DNA of 64,000 bases from the NCBI RefSeq assembly GCF_000807855.2, contig NZ_JRYR02000001.1, positions 2,903,285 to 2,967,284 of the forward strand. Reading direction: 5' to 3'. Shown in pieces: positions 25,449 through 34,114 of this stretch (positions within the stretch are counted from its first letter, which is position 1; each line of letters starts with the position of its first letter). The notes beneath the pieces are model-generated. The model worked only from the letters and a program-made list of their open reading frames with translations. It was not told the origin of the DNA and searched no databases. The translations under genes and the position numbers were made by a program. The DNA comes from Flammeovirga pacifica. Lineage in GTDB: Bacteria; Bacteroidota; Bacteroidia; Cytophagales; Flammeovirgaceae.

Positions 25449-27509
25449 TTAAACTTCTTCAGTTGTATCTGGCTTTTGTTCTGTATCTTCTTTTTTTGCT
25501 TCAACAGAAGCTTCGTCAGCTTTCTCTGCTAATTGCTTAGCTTCTACTTCTGCTTTATTCTCTTCAGCTACCTCAGTAAATTCTTGGTAAATTGTTTTCT
25601 TGTCGAAAGGTCTCTCACCAATTAATTTCACTAAATCTGATTGATATAACACTTCTTTTTCTAAAAGTTGTTGTGCTAAAGCTTCTAGTGCATCACCATG
25701 TTCTCTTAATAAACCAAGTGTTCTTTGGTAAGCTTTTTCAATAAGCTTCTTCACTTCATCATCAATCTTTTCAGCTAAAGCTTCAGAATATGGTCTTGAA
25801 CTATATTCGCTTCTGTTAGGGTCATAGAATGATATGTGACCAATTTGATCGTTCATACCATAAATAGACACCATACTGTAAGCCATTTTTGTTGTTCTCT
25901 CCAAATCACTTAAAGCTCCTGTAGAGATTCTACCAAAAATAATTTCCTCTGCTGCACGACCGCCTAAAGTCATACAAATTTCGTCCATCATTTCTTCAGT
26001 AGTATTTAAGTATTGTTCTTTTGGAAGGTACTGAGCATATCCTAACGCTGCAACACCACGAGGTACAATACTTACTTTCACTAACGGGTTAGCATGTTCT
26101 AAGAACCAACCTGTTACTGCATGACCTGCTTCATGGTAAGCAACAATTTTCTTCTCTTCTTTAGAGATGATTTTGTTCTTTTTCTCTAAACCACCAATAA
26201 CACGGTCAATAGCAGCCATGAAATCGTCCATCTCAACTGCTTGTTTGTTATTTCTAGCAGCAATCAAAGCAGCTTCATTACAAACGTTAGCAAGTTCAGC
26301 ACCAGCAAATCCTGGAGTTTGAGTAGCCAATTCTTTAGCGTTTACATTTTTCGATACTTTGATCGGGTTTAAGTGAACTTTAAAGATTTGCTCTCTACCA
26401 TTAATATCTGGCTTGTCTACTGAGATCTGACGATCAAAACGACCAGCTCTCATTAAGGCATTATCCAATACATCTGGGCGGTTAGTCGCAGCAAGAATAA
26501 TTACTCCTGAATCTGTACCAAAACCATCCATCTCCACAAGAAGGGAGTTCAATGTATTTTCTCTCTCATCATTTGAACCTGGCATTGATCCTTTACCTCT
26601 TGAACGACCGATAGCATCGATTTCGTCAATAAAGATAATACAAGGAGCCTTTTCTTTTGCTTGCTTGAATAAGTCACGAACACGAGCCGCACCTACACCT
26701 ACAAACATTTCAACAAAATCAGAACCTGACATAGAGAAGAAAGGTACTCCTGCTTCACCTGCCACTGCTTTTGCCAATAATGTTTTACCTGTACCCGGAG
26801 GGCCTACTAATAAAACACCTTTAGGAATTTTACCACCTAGGTCAGTATATTTTTTAGAGTTTTTCAAGAAATCAACAATTTCTTCTACCTCTTCTTTTGC
26901 TTCATCTAAGCCTGCCACATCTTTGAAGGTTACCTTCATGTGGTTAGCATCAAACATTTGAGCTTTTGATTTCCCAATATTAAAGATTTGACCACCGGCA
27001 CCGCCTGAAGCCATTCTTCTCATTAAGAACCAGAAACCGAACAGTAAAACTAAAAGGAAACCAGAACTCATAAACCATGTAGTAAAGCTTTCTTTTTTAG
27101 TCACTTCAAATTCTACCTTTTTATTTTCAGGAAAATCTTTTTGAAGTTCATCTACTTTTTTCTCGAATGCTTCTCCAGAGGTAATCATAAAACGGTAATT
27201 AGGATCACGTTTTACAACACTTAAAGGGCTTCTTTCTTGTTGTAGCTTTTTGTACTTACTTTTCTTTAATGCCTCGTTAGACAGGTAAATTTCTGCCCAT
27301 TCATTATTAACAACAACGACTTTTTCAACATCGCCGTCTTGTAGCATTACTTTAAATTCATTAATGTTTGTAGTTTCTGTAGCCCCACTCTTATTACTAA
27401 AATAAGCCAAGCCTAAGACTACTAATATTAATGATAGTAAAATCCATAGTTGGTAATTATTACCCTTAGGCATTGGGTTTTTAGGAGTATTCCTTTTGTT
27501 TTGATCCAT
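25449..27509 (-). CDS. ftsH: ATP-dependent zinc metalloprotease FtsH
   Basis: The 686-residue AAA+ membrane protease degrades damaged membrane proteins and regulatory proteins. It has membrane segments at about 20-36 and 148-164 around the FtsH extracellular domain, Walker A GPPGTGKT at 236-243, Walker [10 protein letters not shown] near 293, the second region of homology ending RAGRFDRQ, and the zinc motif HEAGH at 459-463. The C-terminal tail after about 640 is acidic, Glu/Lys-rich and longer than in E. coli. rsfS lies 34 bp upstream in the same direction. Confidence 0.97.
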   Translation of the reverse strand: MDQNKRNTPKNPMPKGNNYQLWILLSLILVVLGLAYFSNKSGATETTNINEFKVMLQDGDVEKVVVVNNEWAEIYLSNEALKKSKYKKLQQERSPLSVVKRDPNYRFMITSGEAFEKKVDELQKDFPENKKVEFEVTKKESFTTWFMSSGFLLVLLFGFWFLMRRMASGGAGGQIFNIGKSKAQMFDANHMKVTFKDVAGLDEAKEEVEEIVDFLKNSKKYTDLGGKIPKGVLLVGPPGTGKTLLAKAVAGEAGVPFFSMSGSDFVEMFVGVGAARVRDLFKQAKEKAPCIIFIDEIDAIGRSRGKGSMPGSNDERENTLNSLLVEMDGFGTDSGVIILAATNRPDVLDNALMRAGRFDRQISVDKPDINGREQIFKVHLNPIKVSKNVNAKELATQTPGFAGAELANVCNEAALIAARNNKQAVEMDDFMAAIDRVIGGLEKKNKIISKEEKKIVAYHEAGHAVTGWFLEHANPLVKVSIVPRGVAALGYAQYLPKEQYLNTTEEMMDEICMTLGGRAAEEIIFGRISTGALSDLERTTKMAYSMVSIYGMNDQIGHISFYDPNRSEYSSRPYSEALAEKIDDEVKKLIEKAYQRTLGLLREHGDALEALAQQLLEKEVLYQSDLVKLIGERPFDKKTIYQEFTEVAEENKAEVEAKQLAEKADEASVEAKKEDTEQKPDTTEEV

Positions 27510-27543
27510 TCGAAAACTATGATCTTAAGTGTTTATTATTTTC

Positions 27544-27912
27544 TTATTCTGTTGGTAGTTTAATTACCTTTGCATCTCCCCAAAGTTCTTCTAAAGCATA
27601 GAACTCTCTCTTTTTAGGAAGAAAAACATGTGCAACGACTGTAATATAATCTAATAATGCCCAACCATCTGAACCATTTCCTTCAGTAGCAAAAGGTTTT
27701 TCACCAGCGGTGTCTTTTATTTCTTTTTCGATACTATCTTTTACAGCGTCTAATTGAGTATCAGAAGATGCCGTACAAATTACGAAGAAATCTGTTACTG
27801 CATTCTTTACTTTTCTTAAATCTAATATTTCAATGTTTAAGGCCTTCTTCTCTTGCATCCCTTTAGCTACTAAATGAGCTAACTCCTCTACATTTACCGT
27901 TTTTTTACTCAT
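27544..27912 (-). CDS. rsfS: Ribosome silencing factor RsfS (Iojap family)
   Basis: The 122-residue protein is a complete RsfS/Iojap domain: ALNIEILDLRKVKNAVTDFFVICTASS near the start, EGNGSDGWALLDYITVVAHVF in the middle and a final EELWGDAKVIKLP. It binds ribosomal protein uL14 and blocks joining of the subunits when nutrients are low. It is upstream of ftsH with a 34-bp gap, the usual order in Bacteroidota, and is divergent from birA. Confidence 0.95.
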   Translation of the reverse strand: MSKKTVNVEELAHLVAKGMQEKKALNIEILDLRKVKNAVTDFFVICTASSDTQLDAVKDSIEKEIKDTAGEKPFATEGNGSDGWALLDYITVVAHVFLPKKREFYALEELWGDAKVIKLPTE

Positions 27913-27947
27913 ATTCTTTATTTAAGGATTACCCTTAATATTTTCTT

Positions 27948-27968
27948 AATTTCGATCAACTCGAAATT
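27948..27968. promoter_or_regulatory. Perfect inverted repeat in the rsfS-birA intergenic region
   Basis: AATTTCGA and TCGAAATT (8 bp each) surround a 5-nt spacer. It lies 36 bp upstream of the rsfS start in a divergent gap of 164 bp and could be an operator for either gene or a leader hairpin. Confidence 0.4.
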
Positions 27969-28076
27969 CAATTTGTTATTATTCTAATCTTTCTTGTTAT
28001 AATTGCACTGCAAAATCAATACTCATTTTATTGATGTTGATATTATAGGTCAATTCTAATCAAAAGTAATAAATAG

Positions 28077-28859
28077 TTGTATAAAATTTCTGCCAATACG
28101 TCTATTATCGGTAAAACTGTCATATATGTGCCGTCTTGTCATTCAACAAACGACCATATTAATACCCTTATTTCTAAAAATCAATTAGATGAAGGGACCG
28201 TTGTAGTGACCTCTGATCAAACGAATGGAAGAGGACAAAGAGGAAATACATGGGAATGTACTCCTGATCATAATATCACGCTTTCATTTGTCATTCATCC
28301 TCAATTTCTTGAAGCTCAGCATCAGTTTAATTTAAATATAGCAGTTTCTTTGGCAGTATTTGACACTTTATCTAAACTAATCTCTGGAGTTGACATAAAA
28401 ATTAAGTGGCCCAACGATTTAATCATCAATAATAAGAAAGTTGGAGGAATCTTAATAGAAAATTATATCATCGGAAAAACGATTTCACATTCTGTGATTG
28501 GTATAGGTTTAAATATCAATCAAGAAGCTTTTATTGGGAACTTCCCTGCGACTTCTTTGTTTCAATTGAGCAATAAAAAATACAATTTAAGATCTGTTGC
28601 CGAGAACCTATTAGAGAATTTAGAGAAACGTTATCAACAACTTAAGGAGAACAAAATTGATATTCTAAAGAGGCGGTATTACGATCATTTATTTTGGTAT
28701 CAAGAAGAAGGCTATTTTGAAGAAAATATACCAAATGAAGTAAGTAGACGATTTTATGGGCATATAATTGGAGTAAATCCTACGGGCTGTTTATCTATTA
28801 TGACGGATAAAAAAGAAGTGAAACATTATGGATTTAAAGAAATCAAACATTTATATTAA
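28077..28859 (+). CDS. birA: Biotin-[acetyl-CoA-carboxylase] ligase BirA
   Basis: The 260-residue enzyme attaches biotin to carboxylase carrier domains through biotinyl-AMP. It has the STND motif (about 23-26), GRGQRGNTWE for biotin and ATP binding, and KWPNDLIINNKKVGGIL with the catalytic Lys. It lacks the N-terminal DNA-binding domain of E. coli BirA, so it is a ligase only. The start must be the TTG at 28077: a stop codon stands directly before it in frame and no ATG occurs before the STND motif. The last 4 bp overlap the convergent protease gene. Confidence 0.9.
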   Translation: MYKISANTSIIGKTVIYVPSCHSTNDHINTLISKNQLDEGTVVVTSDQTNGRGQRGNTWECTPDHNITLSFVIHPQFLEAQHQFNLNIAVSLAVFDTLSKLISGVDIKIKWPNDLIINNKKVGGILIENYIIGKTISHSVIGIGLNINQEAFIGNFPATSLFQLSNKKYNLRSVAENLLENLEKRYQQLKENKIDILKRRYYDHLFWYQEEGYFEENIPNEVSRRFYGHIIGVNPTGCLSIMTDKKEVKHYGFKEIKHLY

Positions 28860-30169
28860 TCATTAGATGATAGCTTAAAGGGGTCTTCTAATGTTAAAAC
28901 TAGTTTCTTACTTACACCTTGATAATCCAAAATTCCTAAAGAGAGTTTTTTGCCATCTTTACCTCTAAACAATTTTCTTACTTCTTGCATACTTAATGCG
29001 TTGACTGACGTCCCATTAATACGAATTAACCTGTCGCCTTTTTTTATTCCAGCTTTAAACGCTGGAGAATACTCTCTTATTTGAGATACTTCATAAAATG
29101 GCAAACTAGGATATGGTTTAATAAAATCTAGGCCTACGTAGTTATATTGAAATTCTTGTTTAAAAGTTCGATTTTTTTTGAGGAGAATTTCTTGATTTTT
29201 ATAATCAATTACTACAGAAAAACGACGTAATATCTCAGATCCAATACTCCCGTGCCTATCCTCTCCCATGAGTTTTAAATGATTATTATCTAAATCAGGA
29301 AACTTTACTATGGGGTCATCAATAATAAATTCACCCATTTTCCAAAGATCTAAACGATTTACTTTCCCGTATAAATCTCCATTGATTCCTACGCCTAAAT
29401 GATCTCTTATTGCCTTAACTGAAGCCCTCATTGGGCTATTCTCTTTTTCTAATATTGACAATGCATGACTTGCTCCCGTATCTACTAATAACTTTAATTT
29501 ATAAGAGGTTTCTTCTTCATTCTTTTTAGCCGTTGATACAATATAACTTCTATTTCTATCTACTTCTAGTGGAAATACATCATATCTTTTTTGAAATTTC
29601 CTCCTTCTTTTTGCATCATAAAATTCTTGATCATATAAAGTGATTTTCTTTTGGATATAATCAATATGAACACAAAAGTGATTAAATATTGTTGCTCCTA
29701 TTAATCCATGAACATGCATCCCCAGGTTTTTTGATAGCATAAGCACATCCTGATTAGTATAAATAATATCCTGATTCAACCCAATAACACCCTCTAATTT
29801 GAGGGTATTACCCCAAGAATGAAACGCTATTATGCCTTTTTTTTCACCCCATCCTTTAAGGTTAACCTTTCTGATTTTCTTTTTATCGAATTGAAGAGAC
29901 GATATAATAGCAGGATCACTAATAATTGGATAAGTAACTCCGGAGTCAAAGATTAATTTCAATGAATCAGACGAGTTAATTACCACAGATATTATCATAA
30001 GGTTATTAATCAATTCAAAAGGGATTTGAACATAATTATCTTTCTCATTTTCGAAAACTAGGTTCTTTAAATGAGCTTGAGCACCCTGGGCTTTTACTTG
30101 ATGTGTTGTTGGTGATAAAATTAAAAGTAGCATACCCAACAACATCATTTTTGATACGTTGGCTTTCAT
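28856..30169 (-). CDS. Exported retropepsin-like aspartic protease with PDZ domain
   Basis: The 437-residue protein has a signal peptide (about 1-28, ending KAQG). It has two pepsin-like lobes in one chain: the first Asp motif is FDSG (DSG at 75-77) and the second VDTGAS (DTGA at 230-233). A PDZ domain fills about 340-430, with the typical SPAFKAGIKKGDRLIRINGT stretch. Exported retropepsin-PDZ proteins are common in Bacteroidota, but their substrates are unknown. In the first lobe Thr of DTG is replaced by Ser, which is tolerated in active enzymes. It converges on birA with a 4-bp overlap. Confidence 0.83.
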   Translation of the reverse strand: MKANVSKMMLLGMLLLILSPTTHQVKAQGAQAHLKNLVFENEKDNYVQIPFELINNLMIISVVINSSDSLKLIFDSGVTYPIISDPAIISSLQFDKKKIRKVNLKGWGEKKGIIAFHSWGNTLKLEGVIGLNQDIIYTNQDVLMLSKNLGMHVHGLIGATIFNHFCVHIDYIQKKITLYDQEFYDAKRRRKFQKRYDVFPLEVDRNRSYIVSTAKKNEEETSYKLKLLVDTGASHALSILEKENSPMRASVKAIRDHLGVGINGDLYGKVNRLDLWKMGEFIIDDPIVKFPDLDNNHLKLMGEDRHGSIGSEILRRFSVVIDYKNQEILLKKNRTFKQEFQYNYVGLDFIKPYPSLPFYEVSQIREYSPAFKAGIKKGDRLIRINGTSVNALSMQEVRKLFRGKDGKKLSLGILDYQGVSKKLVLTLEDPFKLSSND

Positions 30170-30435
30170 AGTAATGTTAGTGGTGTTGTCTTAATTTAAT
30201 GATAAATAAAGACTTAAACAAAAAAGGAAACCAAATGGCTTCCCCTATTGTCTTGATAGTTTTGTTAATCAAATTGTCGTGATACACAGTCAGTAACGTT
30301 TTCCGTTGTGGAAAAACTTATTCATTGTAAGTAAAGAATCATAGTCTACACAAAAGTATCACAAAAGAGCTTTGACCTCAATACCCATAAGTAGGTATTT
30401 TTACTTACTCAATAGATCTAACTTCAAAGATCATG

Positions 30436-30459
30436 GTTGGTTAATAGAGATTAACCAAC
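30436..30459. promoter_or_regulatory. Perfect 10-bp inverted repeat before udk
   Basis: GTTGGTTAAT and ATTAACCAAC surround a 4-nt loop. The T run (gtgtttttt) begins about 12 nt later, too far for a classical terminator, and no gene ends just before it, so an operator for udk is possible. Confidence 0.4.
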
Positions 30460-30523
30460 TATCTTATTAGTGTTTTTTATTTAATGAAATTTAAGGATTG
30501 CACTTTTATTGTGATCTAATCCT

Positions 30524-30531
30524 TATTTTTG
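30524..30531 (+). promoter_or_regulatory. -7 promoter element for udk
   Basis: TATTTTTG fits TAnnTTTG, with TTG at 30498-30500 as a possible -33 element and the ATG 24 nt downstream. Confidence 0.45.
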
Positions 30532-30555
30532 ACCTTTAATCACTTAAAAAATACA

Positions 30556-31170
30556 ATGGAACTACCTTTTATTGTCGGTATCACAGGAGGAAGTGGGTCT
30601 GGTAAAACCACTTTTATCAAAAACTTAACGAAGCTTATTGGTAAAGAAAATGTTTGTACTGTTTCTCAAGACAACTACTATATAGATAAAGATAAGCAAC
30701 CAGAAGATGCTAAAGGAATAAAAAACTTTGATACTCCTTATTCCATTGATTTAGAAAAATTCTTCCAAGATATTTCTAAGTTAAAAAAAGGTGAGTCTGT
30801 TGAAATTGAAGAATATACTTTCAATAACGCCAATGCCACTCCTAAGATGTTGACATTTGTGCCTAAAAAAGTAATTATCCTTGAAGGAATCTTCGTATTT
30901 CATGACCCAAGAGTTTTTGAAATGATCGATTTAAAATTATTTATCGAAGCTAAAGCTCACCTAAAATTAAGCCGAAGAATCAAAAGAGATAATGTAGAAA
31001 GAGGGTATGATATCAATGACGTTCTTTACAGATATGAAAATCATGTGATGCCTGCTTACGAGAATTACATCAAACCACACAAGGAAAATGTAGATATTAT
31101 CGTAAGAAATGATAGAAATTTCGACATTGCGTTAGATGTTGTCAAAACATTCTTGCTTGGAAAAATTTAA
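30556..31170 (+). CDS. udk: Uridine kinase
   Basis: From the ATG at 30556 (MELPFIVGIT) the enzyme has 204 residues. It has a P-loop GGSGSGKTT at about 11-19, the SQDNYYIDKDKQP nucleoside-binding segment, and IKRDNVERGYDINDVLYRYENHVMPAYENYI with the lid region. It phosphorylates uridine and cytidine in pyrimidine salvage. A TTG start 27 bp further upstream is rejected because it overlaps the likely promoter. Confidence 0.93.
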   Translation: MELPFIVGITGGSGSGKTTFIKNLTKLIGKENVCTVSQDNYYIDKDKQPEDAKGIKNFDTPYSIDLEKFFQDISKLKKGESVEIEEYTFNNANATPKMLTFVPKKVIILEGIFVFHDPRVFEMIDLKLFIEAKAHLKLSRRIKRDNVERGYDINDVLYRYENHVMPAYENYIKPHKENVDIIVRNDRNFDIALDVVKTFLLGKI

Positions 31171-31210
31171 GGGTTTAATTTTCTGATTGAAATTTTCATA
31201 ACAGGAAACT

Positions 31211-31912
31211 ATGCCCGACGGAAAATATGCTATTATTGGCCTAGGTCAATTCGGTTCCTCAGTAGCAAGAAACCTTGCCTCTCTGGGAGCCGAAGTGATG
31301 GCCATCGACAGAGAAATAGAACTTGTCGATCTAATCAAAGACGAAGTCGCTTATGCTGTGGCTTTAGACTCTACCGATGTGAAATCACTTAATTCGCAAT
31401 CCATTACAGAAATGGACGCTGTTTTAGTGGCTATCGGAGAAAATGTTGAAGGACTTCTTCTCACTACAGTTTTACTTTTAGAAATGAAAGTGAAACGAAT
31501 TATTGCAAGAGCAATGAGTGAACAGCAAAAAGTAATTCTTCAGAAACTTGGTGTGACAGAAATCTTGCTTCCGGAAGATGAAGTAGGAAAAATGACCGCC
31601 GAAATGATACTTAATCCCGAGATTCAATCTTTTATGCAGCTTCCCGATGAACACGAAATTGTGGAAGTAGTTGCTCCAAAAAGAACAATTGGTAAGTTTA
31701 TTGATGATTTAGATCTAGAAGGAACATTTAACGCCGATATTATTGCTCTTAGAAGAACTCATGAAGAAGTAAATGCCTTAGGTTTTGTAGAATATAAAGA
31801 TCATTTGATCAGAAACCCCAAAGAGGTGAATTCTACATTACAACAAGGAGATAAATTAGTGATTCTTGCTAAGAAATCTGATATCCAAAAATTTATTGAT
31901 ATTAACAACTAA
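31211..31912 (+). CDS. TrkA/KtrA-family potassium channel regulatory subunit
   Basis: The 233-residue cytoplasmic protein has an RCK_N domain with the nucleotide motif GLGQFG at 10-15 and Asp33 at the end of strand 2, and an RCK_C domain in the last 80 residues. Such subunits form rings that gate a TrkH/KtrB-type potassium channel in response to NAD(H), ATP/ADP or c-di-AMP. The membrane subunit is not next to it. It lies 40 bp after udk and could share its transcript. Confidence 0.88.
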   Translation: MPDGKYAIIGLGQFGSSVARNLASLGAEVMAIDREIELVDLIKDEVAYAVALDSTDVKSLNSQSITEMDAVLVAIGENVEGLLLTTVLLLEMKVKRIIARAMSEQQKVILQKLGVTEILLPEDEVGKMTAEMILNPEIQSFMQLPDEHEIVEVVAPKRTIGKFIDDLDLEGTFNADIIALRRTHEEVNALGFVEYKDHLIRNPKEVNSTLQQGDKLVILAKKSDIQKFIDINN

Positions 31913-31980
31913 GTTAGTATCTTTAAATGATTCCTAAAAGTATTTTTTAAACTCAAAATTTTAGCCTTTAGGGCCAAAAC

Positions 31981-32928
31981 ATGAATAAATTTTTAATTAC
32001 CGGTGGTGCTGGATTTGTCCCTAGTTCAGTAGCCGATCGTTTATTAGAAAACCCAAACAATTTTGTCGTCTGTGTAGATAACTTTCTCACAGGTGAAGCT
32101 TGGAAAGTACCTAATCACCCTAATTGTAAATTCATCAAATGTGATGTTAACCGTTATGAAGAAATAGCGGCAATCATGACATCATACAAGTTTGATTATG
32201 TATTTCATTATGCTGCTGTTGTGGGCGTAAAAAGAACTCTTGCTAACCCAGTTTTAGTTTTAGAAGATATTCAAGGTATAGAAAATGTACTTAGACTATC
32301 TAAAAACACAGGTGTAAAAAGAGTATTCTATTCTTCATCATCAGAAGTATATGGTGAGCCTGTTCACTTACCTCAACACGAACATACTACACCACTTAAC
32401 TCTAGGTTGCCTTATGCAATTGTAAAGAATGTCGGTGAGGCTTATTGTCGATCATTCAAACAAGAGTTTGATTTAGATTATACTATTCTTAGATTCTTCA
32501 ATACTTATGGCCCGAAACAAAGTACAGACTTTGTAATGTCTAAGTTTATTGATGCTGCTTTAAGAAATGAACCGATCACATTATATGGTGATGGCTCTCA
32601 GACAAGAACCTTCTGCTATATTAAAGATAATGTAGATTCTACTATCAATATGTTAGAAAAAGACTTGGTAGTGAATGACGTAATTAATGTTGGTAATGAT
32701 TTCATTACTAGTATTAAAGAATTGGCTGAAATTATAATTGAAGCCACTAATTCAAGTTCAGAAATTGTTTATCTTGATCCTCTTAAAGAAGGTGATATGA
32801 CAAGAAGACAACCTGATATTGAAAAAATGAAAAGTATTCTTGGTAGAGAATTAACTCCATTAAAACAGGGACTTACCAAAGTAATTCAATCAAGAAAGAA
32901 ATTACTCCAAGAAAAAGGAATGCTCTAA
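31981..32928 (+). CDS. NAD-dependent epimerase/dehydratase (nucleotide-sugar modifying SDR)
   Basis: The 315-residue extended SDR enzyme has an N-terminal Rossmann motif TGGAGFVPSS and the catalytic set SSSSEVYGEP plus YAIVK (Tyr and Lys). FFNTYGPKQ and the late YGDGSQTRTFCYIKDNV motif are typical for UDP-glucuronate decarboxylases and UDP-galactose epimerases. The third Gly of the usual GxxGxxG is Pro here. It probably makes a nucleotide sugar for surface glycans. A strong terminator follows. Confidence 0.85.
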   Translation: MNKFLITGGAGFVPSSVADRLLENPNNFVVCVDNFLTGEAWKVPNHPNCKFIKCDVNRYEEIAAIMTSYKFDYVFHYAAVVGVKRTLANPVLVLEDIQGIENVLRLSKNTGVKRVFYSSSSEVYGEPVHLPQHEHTTPLNSRLPYAIVKNVGEAYCRSFKQEFDLDYTILRFFNTYGPKQSTDFVMSKFIDAALRNEPITLYGDGSQTRTFCYIKDNVDSTINMLEKDLVVNDVINVGNDFITSIKELAEIIIEATNSSSEIVYLDPLKEGDMTRRQPDIEKMKSILGRELTPLKQGLTKVIQSRKKLLQEKGML

Positions 32929-32951
32929 TCGCTTGATTCAATATAAAATAT

Positions 32952-32990
32952 AAAAGGCTATACAATTACTTTAGATTGTATAGCCTTTTT
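32952..32990 (+). terminator. Terminator after the epimerase gene
   Basis: AAAGGCTATACAAT and ATTGTATAGCCTTT form a 14-bp stem followed by T. The A run on the left lets it work for the minus-strand Cys-rich gene as well. Confidence 0.9.
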
Positions 32991-33004
32991 CCTTTAAAAT
33001 TAAT

Positions 33005-33274
33005 TTAGCAACATGAAGTGGTATCGCAACAGTTACTAAAAATACCTTCTTTTATTTCTTCTGCAGTAATTGTGAATTTTGTTTCACCATTACAACAGTT
33101 TTCGTCCTTACATTCTTTACAATCACACGTACACACGCAATTACCGTCTTTATCACAAGTGCATTTGCATGTTGTATCTTTACACTCTTCACAAGTACAA
33201 AGACAATTACCTTGATCGTCTTTCTCACACTTACATCTATATTTTTTGCAGCATTCTTTGATTGAATCTTTCAT
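33005..33274 (-). CDS. Cysteine-rich metallothionein-like protein (22 Cys in 89 residues)
   Basis: One quarter of the residues are Cys, at positions 8, 9, 14, 16, 24, 26, 28, 31, 36, 38, 40, 46, 48, 50, 52, 55, 60, 61, 82, 83, 88 and 89. CxC and CC pairs dominate, as in metallothioneins. Two units of about 21 residues are repeated: GNCLCTCEECKDTTC (from 22) and GNCVCTCDCKECKDENC (from 44). A short non-Cys stretch (62-81) precedes a final CC-x4-CC. There is no signal peptide, so it is cytoplasmic. It probably binds soft metal ions. It lies downstream of a SigZ-like sigma gene and shares its promoter motif. It is not a member of any metallothionein family I can name. Confidence 0.82.
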   Translation of the reverse strand: MKDSIKECCKKYRCKCEKDDQGNCLCTCEECKDTTCKCTCDKDGNCVCTCDCKECKDENCCNGETKFTITAEEIKEGIFSNCCDTTSCC

Positions 33275-33318
33275 GATCTTTTTATTTAAAAGCTTATAAT
33301 TATACTTTGTTTTCGACC

Positions 33319-33348
33319 ATATAGACGAGCATTTCTAAAAAAGACGCA
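33319..33348 (-). promoter_or_regulatory. ECF-type promoter of the Cys-rich gene
   Basis: On the minus strand TGCGTCTTTTTT (33337-33348) is followed by CGTCTATAT (33319-33327). Fifteen nt separate the TGCGTC and CGTC boxes. CGTC is a common -10 core of ECF sigma factors. The start codon is 45 nt downstream. The same pair of boxes precedes the sigma gene. Confidence 0.65.
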
Positions 33349-33364
33349 GATAATAAGAAAAAAT

Positions 33365-33886
33365 TTATTTTCGGTCAGAACAACATTCAAAAACACCCTG
33401 ATTATCAACACAGCAAGTCTCAAAAGATTTTTTTAATTGATCACGACCTCTTTGAATTCTTGATTTTACAGTTGAATAAGCCAAGCCATTAGTTAATGCA
33501 TACTCTTTTTGAGATATATTTTCGTAGGTTATTTTTAACATCACATCTTTATAATTATCAGGTAATTCTAAAATAAAAGGACGTACACATTCTTTGCAAT
33601 AACGCTCATCTTCTGCCTCACCTTCAGATAATAAATCCTTTTCAATACCATCAAATTCTTTGGTTGGCAATTGTTTCTTTCTATAAAAATCAACAATCGT
33701 GTTTCGTGTCAATTGATATACCCAACTAGTTAATTTTTTTTCATCTTTTAGTCGATCTACATTACTATGAATCTTGATGAAAACATCCTGTAAAATATCA
33801 TCTGCAAGATCTTTATCATTGACTTTGTGTTTTATAAAACCATAAAGCTCTGATTTAAAAGTTGTCCAAATTTGTTGAGTATCCAT
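33365..33886 (-). CDS. ECF RNA polymerase sigma factor, SigZ-like, with Cys pairs
   Basis: The 173-residue protein has sigma region 2 (about 10-75, with DLADDILQDVFIKIHSNVDRL and SWVYQLTRNTIVDFYRKK) and region 4 (about 103-155, with YENISQKEYA and YSTVKSRIQRGRDQLKK). It has Cys at 97 and 100 in the linker and Cys 158, 159, 168 and 169 in a short tail behind region 4. Tail cysteines of this kind are a mark of SigZ-like and CorE-like sigma factors, which in CorE sense metal directly. No anti-sigma factor gene is adjacent. The Cys-rich gene follows 90 bp downstream. Confidence 0.9.
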   Translation of the reverse strand: MDTQQIWTTFKSELYGFIKHKVNDKDLADDILQDVFIKIHSNVDRLKDEKKLTSWVYQLTRNTIVDFYRKKQLPTKEFDGIEKDLLSEGEAEDERYCKECVRPFILELPDNYKDVMLKITYENISQKEYALTNGLAYSTVKSRIQRGRDQLKKSFETCCVDNQGVFECCSDRK

Positions 33887-33901
33887 AATTACATTTTTTT
33901 T

Positions 33902-33931
33902 AATAGACGTAGTAATTATTAAAAAGACGCA
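33902..33931 (-). promoter_or_regulatory. ECF-type promoter of the sigma factor gene (autoregulation)
   Basis: On the minus strand TGCGTCTTTTT (33921-33931) is followed by CGTCTATT (33902-33909). Sixteen nt separate the TGCGTC and CGTC boxes. The start codon at 33886 is only 15 nt beyond the -10 box, giving a very short leader. The match to the Cys-rich gene promoter covers both boxes. Confidence 0.65.
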
Positions 33932-34114
33932 AGTGACATCAATTATTTAAAATAAGCAATAGACCAAAAATAAATCATCATGAATTCTTGGCTTTGTACT
34001 TATAGTTCAAATAGCATAATATAAACTACGAATAATTAGTTCAATGATATCTATCAAAAAAAAGATTTTTTATTATGTAAACGAATACTATATCTTTATC
34101 GAAAATTGATAATA

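Larger units (their letters stand above)
30170..30555. other. 386-bp gap between the protease gene and udk
   Basis: No gene was found here. It holds the udk promoter and one perfect inverted repeat, both listed separately. Nothing else was recognised. Confidence 0.6.

Noticed and set aside
33018-33261. Two plus-strand frames opposite the Cys-rich gene
   Set aside because: They are antisense shadows; the minus-strand frame has the promoter and the strong Cys pattern.
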